Source: an uncultured Pseudomonadota bacterium (lineage in GTDB: Bacteria; Pseudomonadota; Gammaproteobacteria; Burkholderiales; Thiobacillaceae). From it: a DNA stretch of 10,858 bases. Positions 1 through 5,958 of the stretch are shown here, piece after piece. The stretch spans positions 1 to 10,858 of the forward strand of contig CAISDD010000402.1 in NCBI GenBank assembly GCA_903883985.1. Direction: 5' to 3'. Made by a program: the position numbers and the translations under genes. The notes below the pieces were generated by a model, which worked only from the letters and a program-made list of their open reading frames with translations, had not been told where the DNA came from and did no database searches. How positions within the stretch are numbered: the stretch's first letter is position 1; each line of letters opens with the position of its first letter.

Positions 1-2
1 CT

Positions 3-938
3 CTGAATTCTATGCTTTGTCTTGAGCGATGCTGGGAGCTTTGGTGCGCTAAAAACACGGCGGACGTCGAAAAAATCATTGAACTAGAAGGGACTAACAA
101 TCGGGTCTTCATTGAAGCCTATGGCCTCAAAGGCGTGCTTTCTGCGGAAGTCTCGGAAGATTCGATTACTTTGGTGCGCGCCGACCGTGAAAAGGATTGC
201 CAGCGCCTGATTTCCTACGCCATGGGCTGCATGATGGGCCGCTATAGCCTGGACGAACCGGGCCTGATCTACGCCCACGCCGGCAACGTCGGCTTCGACG
301 CCGACCGCTACAAAACCTTTCCCGCCGACGCGGACGGCATCGTGCCCATCACCGACGAGTTGTGGTTCGAGGACGATGCGGCGCACCGCGTGCGCGAGTT
401 TCTGCTGGTCGTGTGGGGGCCGGAGACGCTGGCGGAAAACATGGCCTGGCTGGCGGAGAGCCTGGGCGTGAAGGGCGGCGAAACGCCGGACGAGACCATC
501 CGCCGCTATCTGGCCGACAAGTTCTACAAGGACCACCTGCAGACCTATAAAAAGCGCCCCATCTACTGGCTCTTCTCCAGTGGCAAGCAGGGCGCCTTCC
601 AGGCCCTGGTCTACCTGCACCGCTACCAGGAGGGCACCCTGGCCCGCCTGCGCGCCGAATACGTCGTGCCCCTCACCGGCAAGCTCCAGGGGCGCATTGC
701 CATGCTGGACAAGGACCGGATGGCCGCTCCCTCGGCGGCGGCCCGCACCCGCATCGGCAAGCAGATCGACACCCTGAAGAAGCAGCACCTCGAACTCCTC
801 GCTTTTGATGAAAAACTCCGCCATTACGCCGACATGCGCATCACCCTCGACCTCGACGACGGCGTGAAGGTGAACTACGGCAAGTTCGGCGATCTGCTGG
901 CGGAGGTGAAGGCGGTGACGGGTGGAGTGGAGGAGTAA
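3..938 (+). CDS. pglX: BREX type 1 adenine-specific DNA methyltransferase PglX, C-terminal part (5' end outside window)
   Basis: This is the C-terminal third or less of PglX, the BREX enzyme that methylates adenine in host DNA at a non-palindromic site and is also needed for phage restriction. The reading frame is open to the left edge. Full-length family members are roughly 1,200 residues, so the ATG at 12 is an internal Met and not the start. Family landmarks are NNRVFIEAYGL, then ISYAMGCMMGRYSLD, RPIYWLFSSGKQGAFQALV and HRYQEGTLARLR, and finally the tail DEKLRHYADMRI...DLDDGVKVNYGKFGDLL. The SAM-binding and NPPY catalytic motifs lie upstream, outside the window. The ATPase gene follows 26 nt after the stop. 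The last 77 codons are repeated, diverged, at 4111-4341. Identification as PglX is firm; completeness upstream cannot be judged. Confidence 0.93.
   Translation: MNSMLCLERCWELWCAKNTADVEKIIELEGTNNRVFIEAYGLKGVLSAEVSEDSITLVRADREKDCQRLISYAMGCMMGRYSLDEPGLIYAHAGNVGFDADRYKTFPADADGIVPITDELWFEDDAAHRVREFLLVVWGPETLAENMAWLAESLGVKGGETPDETIRRYLADKFYKDHLQTYKKRPIYWLFSSGKQGAFQALVYLHRYQEGTLARLRAEYVVPLTGKLQGRIAMLDKDRMAAPSAAARTRIGKQIDTLKKQHLELLAFDEKLRHYADMRITLDLDDGVKVNYGKFGDLLAEVKAVTGGVEE
705..935 (+). repeat. Direct repeat, left copy: 3' end of pglX
   Basis: This segment is the last 77 sense codons of pglX. It aligns without gaps to 4111-4341. By hand count 197 of 231 bases match (about 85%) and 67 of 77 residues match. 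About 26 of the 34 differences fall at third codon positions, the pattern of two genes that diverged while both were functional. The two copies are in direct orientation, about 3.4 kb apart, and bracket the ATPase, TOPRIM and AlbA_2 genes. Confidence 0.9.
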
Positions 939-964
939 CATGCACAAGAATTGGAGGAAATGCC

Positions 965-2134
965 ATGCTTAACTCATTGGAAATAAAGAATTTCAGATTG
1001 CTGGAGAACTTCCAGGTCAGCAAACTTGGCCGGGTTAACCTTATCGTTGGCAAGAACAATTCCGGCAAGAGTTCTGTATTGGAAGCGTTACGGATTTATG
1101 CCGGCAATGGCCAAAGGCCCCTGCTTGAAGAAATCGCGGCGGGCCATGATGAAAAATTTCGTCTTCGGGAATCCGAGAATGGAGACGCCGAGACACAATA
1201 CCCGTTCGAAGACTTTTTTACTGGGCGAGCATTTCCGCAAAGCGAAGACGCTGGGATCAGTATCGGGACTATTGAGGAAAAGAGTGATTCTTTACTTCTC
1301 GAGCATGGGTTCTTGCACGAAACAGAAGAAATATTAACGAACGACTTGGGTGGGACAATAGAAACGAGTACCCGTATTCGAAGGCAAAGAATTTCGCGTA
1401 CATCTGCGGAAGAAATTGATGTCGGGAGCGTTCGGCAAGTTCTTTTTGTCGGCAAGGGTGGCCGCTGGACACCGATTCTGCTGGATAATAATGCTCCTCG
1501 TTATAGAACGACGCCAATCGATACATCTGGAACATTGGCTTGCAGTTCAATTCCAACTCAGTTTATTTCGGTTGATGAATTGGCCGATGTGTGGGACAAC
1601 ATCGTATTTACTGAGCAGGAGAAAATAGTTCGCCAAGCATTGCGGATAATTTCACCAGATTTTGATAACCTGACTTTTGTTCGTAATGATGATAGAACAC
1701 CGTCTTCTCGAAGAGAATTTCGCCGTTCTGCTAAAGTTAAATTGGCTGATATGCCTCGTCCAGTGCCATTGAATAGCTTGGGGGATGGAATGTTGCGCGT
1801 ATTGCAACTCGTCCTCAAAGTTTTTCCCGCAAAGGGTGGATTTTTGCTGATTGACGAGTTTGAGAATGGATTGCATTTCAGTGTTCAGCAAAAGCTATGG
1901 GAGCTTCTTTTCGAACTGTCGCAGCAATTGGATATTCAGGTTTTTGCTACGACTTATAGCTGGGACTGCATTGAGAGCTTTGCAAAAACCGCTATTGCTC
2001 GGCAGGATGTGGAAGGCGTTCTGTTTCGCGTCGGCAGGAGCGTCAGAGATAGCGACCGGGGCCGGGTGATTGCGACTGTCTTTGACGAGCAGGCACTCTT
2101 TGACATCACGCAAACCGATGTGGAGGTGCGGTGA
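965..2134 (+). CDS. OLD/AAA_15-like ABC-type ATPase of a two-gene ATPase/TOPRIM cassette
   Basis: The product is a 389-residue ABC-class ATPase of the AAA_15/AAA_21 (OLD- and RecF-like) type. It opens with the family hallmark LEIKNFRLLENF, followed by Walker A GKNNSGKS (residues 29-36). A signature-like NSLGDGMLRVLQLVL lies at 270-284 and Walker B FLLIDEFE at 293-300 (D297, E298). The H-loop region reads FATTYSWD, where relatives normally have His in place of Y331. There is no TOPRIM domain in this chain; that function is supplied by the next gene, which it overlaps by 1 nt. A GGAGG at 953-957, 7 nt before the ATG, fixes the start. The gene is visibly AT-richer than the BREX core (bases 1681-1740 are 40% GC by count). 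By analogy with PARIS AriA or other split OLD systems it would sense phage and control the TOPRIM partner; that role is inference. Confidence 0.85.
   Translation: MLNSLEIKNFRLLENFQVSKLGRVNLIVGKNNSGKSSVLEALRIYAGNGQRPLLEEIAAGHDEKFRLRESENGDAETQYPFEDFFTGRAFPQSEDAGISIGTIEEKSDSLLLEHGFLHETEEILTNDLGGTIETSTRIRRQRISRTSAEEIDVGSVRQVLFVGKGGRWTPILLDNNAPRYRTTPIDTSGTLACSSIPTQFISVDELADVWDNIVFTEQEKIVRQALRIISPDFDNLTFVRNDDRTPSSRREFRRSAKVKLADMPRPVPLNSLGDGMLRVLQLVLKVFPAKGGFLLIDEFENGLHFSVQQKLWELLFELSQQLDIQVFATTYSWDCIESFAKTAIARQDVEGVLFRVGRSVRDSDRGRVIATVFDEQALFDITQTDVEVR
2122..2127 (+). promoter_or_regulatory. Ribosome binding site deciding the TOPRIM gene start
   Basis: GGAGGT lies 6 nt before the ATG at 2134 and inside the end of the ATPase gene. 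Alternative starts GTG 2131 (3 nt spacer) and ATG 2140 (12 nt spacer) are less well placed. The TGATG stop/start overlap suggests translational coupling of the two genes. Confidence 0.6.
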
Positions 2135-2742
2135 TGGCAATGGCGAGAGCGAGGGTTGACCGCATCCTGCTGGTGGAAGGTGAGGCCGATCGAGCATTCT
2201 TCGAGCAGATTTGTAGAAATATTGGTCTGGATACGAGTATTCGTGTCGCACCACCGAAGGACTTGGCGGGATCGCACAACACAAAAGAAGGTGTCTTCAA
2301 TCATTTACCTGTTTTACTTGCCCAGTTGGCGGATGGTCAAATCACTCGATTGGCTGTGGTTGTGGATGCGGATAACACTATAAATGGCGGCGGATATAGT
2401 AGTGCCATCGACAGGATGAGTAAAATTGTCGCACCTTTTGGATTTCTTCAAGCCACCGATACGACAGTTGGGATACTTTTCAAGCACGGCGATGGTTTGG
2501 CGGATTTCGGCTTTTGGGTCATGCCCAATAATGCAGACGAGGGCATGTTGGAAGACTGGATAAAGCAGTCCATTCACCCTGACGAAAAAGGCTTGTTCGG
2601 CCACGCTGAGTCAGTAGTATCCGCATTGCCCCAACCACAAAAATTTAAGGCAATCCATCGCAGCAAGGCCGAGGTGGCGACATGGCTGGCTTGGCAAAAA
2701 CAGCCTGGGATGGCCCTTACAGAGCGATCGAAGACGGCCTGA
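2134..2742 (+). CDS. DUF3226-like TOPRIM protein, partner of the ATPase; C-terminus probably frameshifted
   Basis: The predicted product is a 202-residue TOPRIM-fold protein. It starts with ILLVEGEADRAFF, which carries the conserved TOPRIM Glu (E15), and continues to LAVVVDADN with the paired Asp residues D78 and D80. These are the metal-binding positions of TOPRIM nucleases and primases. Later text such as SKAEVATWLAWQKQPG matches the C-terminal part of the DUF3226 family. After PG the frame departs into MALTERSKTA and stops. The frame beginning at 2709 continues the expected family end (DGPYRAIEDGLIDPL, then LITWLKAVF) to a TAA at 2814-2816. One lost G in the run at 2707-2709 explains this. 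As an ATPase/TOPRIM pair it resembles PARIS AriA/AriB, although AriB is usually assigned to DUF4435 rather than DUF3226. Nuclease function is inferred, not shown. Confidence 0.8.
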   Translation: MAMARARVDRILLVEGEADRAFFEQICRNIGLDTSIRVAPPKDLAGSHNTKEGVFNHLPVLLAQLADGQITRLAVVVDADNTINGGGYSSAIDRMSKIVAPFGFLQATDTTVGILFKHGDGLADFGFWVMPNNADEGMLEDWIKQSIHPDEKGLFGHAESVVSALPQPQKFKAIHRSKAEVATWLAWQKQPGMALTERSKTA

Positions 2743-2816
2743 TTGACCCTCTGGGTGCTCACTATCTGACTCTGATAACGTGGCTAAAAGCTGTGTTTCA
2801 GGATGGGTCAAGTTAA
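2709..2816 (+). pseudogene. Out-of-frame C-terminal segment of the TOPRIM gene
   Basis: In the frame of base 2709 the DNA encodes about 35 residues, DGPYRAIEDGLIDPL followed by GAHYLTLITWLKAVF and a short tail, ending at TAA 2814-2816. This reads as the normal helical end of DUF3226-type proteins. It should be fused directly to WQKQPG of the preceding gene. It is separated from it by a single-base frameshift at or near the GGG at 2707-2709, which may be a real mutation or a sequencing error. Confidence 0.65.
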
Positions 2817-2837
2817 TTGTATGGGCAGTTAGTTATT

Positions 2838-2841
2838 GAGG
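2838..2841 (+). promoter_or_regulatory. Ribosome binding site deciding the AlbA_2 gene start
   Basis: GAGG lies 8 nt before the ATG at 2850. The frame could be extended to a TTG at 2817, but no Shine-Dalgarno precedes that codon. The protein beginning at 2850 (MLKFELLEII) matches the usual start of AlbA_2 proteins. Confidence 0.55.
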
Positions 2842-2849
2842 CCAACACG

Positions 2850-4091
2850 ATGTTGAAATTCGAACTGCTTGAAATCATTGCCAGTGGCAAGAATTCTGGC
2901 ATCTCTTTCGCGGCGGAAAATGCGCTTCCGGAGCAACTCGCTAAAGAAATTGTTGCGCTTGCCAACTTCCAGGGCGGAAAACTTCTACTGGGGGTCGAGG
3001 ATGACGGCTCGATTAGCGGTATCAATCGCGATGATTTGGAAACTTGGGTGATGGATACCGTTTTCGGCCGGTATGTGCATCCCATGGTGTTGCCTTATTA
3101 CGAAGAAGTCTTGTTCGATGATGGCAAGCGGGTTGCCGTTATTTCCCTTACCCAGGGAACGGCCAAGCCCTATGTGCTGAGGAACAATAATCGGGAGGAA
3201 ATATACGTCCGTGTAGGCAGTACATCCAGGCTGGCTACCCGGGAGCAGCAAGCCCGCCTATTCGAGAGCGGGGGCATGTTGCACACGGAAGTCCTGCCGG
3301 TATCGGGTAGCGGCCTGGATGACTTGGACCCGGCGCGTCTATCTGATTACCTGGTCAACATCGCAGGGGATCGGTCTGCCCCCCATTCCCTCGGAGAATG
3401 GGAGCAGCGCTTGACTGGCTTGGGGTTGATGGTGGCTCGTCCAGATGGACCAGCTGTTTGTACCATCGTTGGCCTTGTGTTGTTTGGCCGCAGTCCGCGT
3501 CGCAGCCTCCGGCAAGCCGGTGTGCGCTGGATGGCTTTTGCGGGCGAATCGAAGGAATATCAGGCGCTAGACGACACCATCCTCGACGCGCCTTTGTTGG
3601 CCTTGTGGGAAGGCAAAATTGGTTCCGGCAGAATAATTGTTGAGGACGGTCTGGTGGAACGTCTCGCCGACCGCATGCGCCCCTTCATTTCCGTAGAGGG
3701 TGCGGAAAGCAGCGAAGGGCTAAGTCGGACATCGACCTACTTCTATCCCCTGGATGCCGTTCGTGAGGCGGTTATGAATGCCTTCGTTCATCGTGACTGG
3801 ACCCGCTCAATCGAGGTGGAAGTCGTCAATTATTCCGATCGCCTTGAAGTGACCAGCCCCGGTGCGCTGCAAAATTCGATGACTGTCGAGAAGATGCTGG
3901 CGGGCCAGCGCTCGCCCCGTAATCCAATCATTGTAGAAATCATGCGCGACTACGGGTATGTCGATGCACGAGGTATGGGCGTTCGCCGCAAGATTGTTCC
4001 GTTGACCCGTGACTTTTCAGGGAAGGATGCGACCTTCGACCTCACCGATGATTACCTGCGCGTAGTCATTCCCGCTCACAAGACTGTTTGA
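2850..4091 (+). CDS. AlbA_2 (Schlafen-like) and HATPase_c_4 domain protein, putative DNA-binding regulator or defence protein
   Basis: The product is 413 residues. The N-terminal AlbA_2 domain (about 12-130) shows LAKEIVALANFQGGKLLLGVEDDG (31-53, split here for reading: LAKEIVALAN then GGKLLLGVEDDG), ISG at 55-57, and the typical domain end REEIYVRVGSTSRLAT. A central linker follows. The C-terminal domain carries YPLDAVREAVMNAFVHRDW (299-317), then DRLEVTSPGAL, RNP and GYVDARGMGVRR, the pattern of HATPase_c_4 proteins often labelled RecG-like transcriptional regulators. Members of this family bind nucleic acid and are frequent in defence islands and BREX loci, but a precise activity is not established, so no function is asserted. 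The usual domain end (DYLRVVIP) is present, so the gene looks complete. Within about 8 nt of its stop the sequence turns into a pglX tail remnant, so this gene ends almost at a recombination junction. Confidence 0.85.
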   Translation: MLKFELLEIIASGKNSGISFAAENALPEQLAKEIVALANFQGGKLLLGVEDDGSISGINRDDLETWVMDTVFGRYVHPMVLPYYEEVLFDDGKRVAVISLTQGTAKPYVLRNNNREEIYVRVGSTSRLATREQQARLFESGGMLHTEVLPVSGSGLDDLDPARLSDYLVNIAGDRSAPHSLGEWEQRLTGLGLMVARPDGPAVCTIVGLVLFGRSPRRSLRQAGVRWMAFAGESKEYQALDDTILDAPLLALWEGKIGSGRIIVEDGLVERLADRMRPFISVEGAESSEGLSRTSTYFYPLDAVREAVMNAFVHRDWTRSIEVEVVNYSDRLEVTSPGALQNSMTVEKMLAGQRSPRNPIIVEIMRDYGYVDARGMGVRRKIVPLTRDFSGKDATFDLTDDYLRVVIPAHKTV

Positions 4092-4098
4092 ATCTTCG

Positions 4099-4347
4099 CG
4101 ACTCGTATCACTGGAAAAGGATCGCACCGCAGCTCCTTCCGCCGCTACACGCACCCGCCTCGGCAAACAGATCGAGACGCTGAAGAAGCAGCACTTGGAA
4201 CTCCTCGCTTTTGATGAAAAGCTGCGCCACTACGCCGGCATGCGCATCAGCCTCGACCTGGACGACGGCGTGAAAGTGAACTACGGCAAATTCGGCGACC
4301 TGCTGGCGGAAGTGAAGGCGGTGACAGGCGGGGCGGTGGATGCTTGA
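4099..4347 (+). pseudogene. pglX: Orphan 3' end of a second pglX gene
   Basis: About 82 in-frame codons, from RLVSLEKDR at 4099 to the TGA at 4345-4347, encode the C-terminal tail of PglX without a start codon or ribosome binding site. Clear landmarks are APSAATRTRLGKQIETLKKQ and DEKLRHYAGMRISLDL, then DDGVKVNYGKFGDLLAEVKA. The frame is undisturbed, and differences from the pglX copy at 705-935 are mainly silent. It therefore descends from a diverged, once-functional pglX rather than from recent decay. The preceding gene is in another frame and stops at 4091. This remnant probably marks where a resident pglX next to fic and pglZ was replaced or truncated when the cargo arrived. Confidence 0.88.
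4111..4341 (+). repeat. Direct repeat, right copy: pglX tail
   Basis: Partner of the repeat at 705-935, same orientation, gap-free alignment, about 85% identity by hand count. The longest perfectly shared block is 23 nt, around the codons for ELLAFDE (4198-4220). Homology stops at the gene end: the sequence after the two stop codons (939 onward and 4348 onward) shows no match by eye. Confidence 0.88.
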
Positions 4348-4429
4348 GCGTGCAGTGTCGCGTTATTCAAAAAATCTTGCCTAAAGTCGCCAATAGTAAA
4401 AAAATCCTTGTCGAATCAAGAAAAACTGC

Positions 4430-4434
4430 GGAGG
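4430..4434 (+). promoter_or_regulatory. Ribosome binding site deciding the Fic gene start
   Basis: GGAGG lies 6 nt before the ATG at 4441. The frame can be extended to a TTG at 4408, but that codon has only AT-rich sequence and no Shine-Dalgarno before it. The ATG is therefore preferred. Confidence 0.65.
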
Positions 4435-4440
4435 CCGGGC

Positions 4441-5958
4441 ATGGATGAAGTGGGATACGAGTACCTCCGGTTGCAACTGGGGCTGTCTTCCTTTCCAGTC
4501 GAAAGGCCTGCACGAGTACGCCCCGTGAACCGTGTGCTGCTTTCGCCGGGGGAAGGTTTGCAGGTTCCCAAGTCGGTTGCGCCCAAGACGGACGATCCGG
4601 TCGAACATCTGCTCTTTGCGCTCAAGCATGAAGGCATAAACCTGCAGGTGCTGGCGGGGTGCATGCCCCATGTGTCGGGTGCGGGCCTGATGGAGCGGCT
4701 GCGTGCGGCACCTTCCAGCTTGTTCCTGCGCAAGGCATGTTACCTATGGGAATGGTTTTCCGGCCAGGAACTGGTGGATCTGCCGGTCATTGCAGGTGCA
4801 TACGCTGACCTCTTCCCGGAGGAGGACTATGTCACCGGGCGTTCCTTGAAGATTCCAAAATGGCGCATCAACTTCAACGGACTCGGGTCGGCGGAGTATT
4901 GCCCTACGGTTCGCCGGACGCCGGCGATCGTGCGGGGCATGTCCGGCGACATCCTGAGCCGAACAAACGCATTCCTGGAATCCCTGGGGGCAGCCAATGC
5001 CGATCGTGCCCTGTCCTGGGCCTACCTCAGCGAAACCGACAGCTCCTTTGCCATTGAACGGGAAACGCCCACCCAGAACAAGGCGGAAACCTTCGTGGCC
5101 TTGTTGCAGCAGGCACATGAGAACACGGAACTTACAGAGGACTACCTCGCTGATTTGCAATCCTCAACGGTCACGAATCCCTTCGAGAAGGCGGCTTCGT
5201 TTCGTCACGAACAGAACTGGCTCCGGGGTGGCGGTCTGCGGGGGGCTGCGGGCGTGACCTACGTCCCTCCCGATCCGGCCTTGTTGCATCGGCTGATGCC
5301 CGCTTTCCTGACCATGGCCAATTCCTTGCCCGCGAATACCGATCCTGTCGTGGCAGCTTCCGTCGCCTCATTCGGCTTCGTGTTCCTCCATCCTTTCATG
5401 GACGGCAATGGACGCTTGTCACGTTTTCTGTTTCATCACGCCCTTTGCCGCTCCGGACGGCTTGGACGCGGCTTGCTTCTTCCCGTTTCCATTGCCATGA
5501 AACGGAACGAGACGGCGTATCTGGCGGCCTTGCAGAGTTTTTCGCGCCCGGCCCGCAGATTGTGGGACGTGTCCTGGCTGGATGAAGACCGCTTTTCCTT
5601 CTCCTTCAAGGGTGCTCCGTCTGTTTATCAATATTGGGATGCAACGTCCTGTGCCGAGTTTGGTTTCAGCATGGCTGAGCAGGCGCTGGAGGTGGACTTG
5701 CGCCAGGAAACGGACTTTCTGGCGCGTTTTGACCGAATGGCCAAGGCCGTGAACCGTGAGTACGACCTCCGCAGCAACGACCTGCATCTGCTGATTGTTT
5801 CGGCCCTGCAGAATGGGGGAACAATCTCCAGAAACCGTCGAAAGCAGCTTGCACTTCGGGTGCAGGTCGAGGCTTTCGAATTCATTGAGTCCCTCGCCAG
5901 GCTTGAACTGTCCGCCCCGAACGAAACGTCTCAATCCGACCAGGATGAATCCCCGTGA
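4441..5958 (+). CDS. Fic-domain protein (probable AMP transferase) inside the BREX operon
   Basis: The 505-residue product carries the canonical Fic active-site loop HPFMDGNGRLSR at 317-328. It has the catalytic His317, acidic D321, phosphate-binding GNGR and final Arg, so it should transfer AMP (or a related nucleotide group) to a hydroxyl on a target protein. Upstream, SSFAIERE (201-208) fits the autoinhibitory helix motif S/T-xxx-E-G/N, with S202 and E206 kept but Arg at the last position. That places it with Fic proteins whose inhibitory helix precedes the core. The N-terminal 140 residues (including EHLLFALKHEGINLQVL) form an extra domain I cannot name; the C-terminal part (about 430-490) may be a winged helix. 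The stop overlaps the pglZ start by 4 nt (GTGA), so the two are probably translationally coupled. A 93-nt AT-rich gap separates it from the pglX remnant. Its target is unknown. Confidence 0.87.
   Translation: MDEVGYEYLRLQLGLSSFPVERPARVRPVNRVLLSPGEGLQVPKSVAPKTDDPVEHLLFALKHEGINLQVLAGCMPHVSGAGLMERLRAAPSSLFLRKACYLWEWFSGQELVDLPVIAGAYADLFPEEDYVTGRSLKIPKWRINFNGLGSAEYCPTVRRTPAIVRGMSGDILSRTNAFLESLGAANADRALSWAYLSETDSSFAIERETPTQNKAETFVALLQQAHENTELTEDYLADLQSSTVTNPFEKAASFRHEQNWLRGGGLRGAAGVTYVPPDPALLHRLMPAFLTMANSLPANTDPVVAASVASFGFVFLHPFMDGNGRLSRFLFHHALCRSGRLGRGLLLPVSIAMKRNETAYLAALQSFSRPARRLWDVSWLDEDRFSFSFKGAPSVYQYWDATSCAEFGFSMAEQALEVDLRQETDFLARFDRMAKAVNREYDLRSNDLHLLIVSALQNGGTISRNRRKQLALRVQVEAFEFIESLARLELSAPNETSQSDQDESP

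Noticed and set aside
12..14. ATG at 12 as the start of a 308-residue protein
   Set aside because: The frame is open to the left edge and the sequence is the inside of PglX, whose start lies outside the window.
2817..2849. TTG 2817 as the start of the AlbA_2 gene
   Set aside because: No ribosome binding site precedes it, and the extra 11 residues lie in the region between genes; ATG 2850 has GAGG at a good distance.
4408..4440. TTG 4408 as the start of the Fic gene
   Set aside because: It lacks a Shine-Dalgarno, while ATG 4441 has a GGAGG 6 nt upstream.
4348..4440. Promoter in the AT-rich gap before fic
   Set aside because: TTGCCT at 4377 and TAAAAA at 4398 are only loose matches with 15-nt spacing; not enough to call a promoter.
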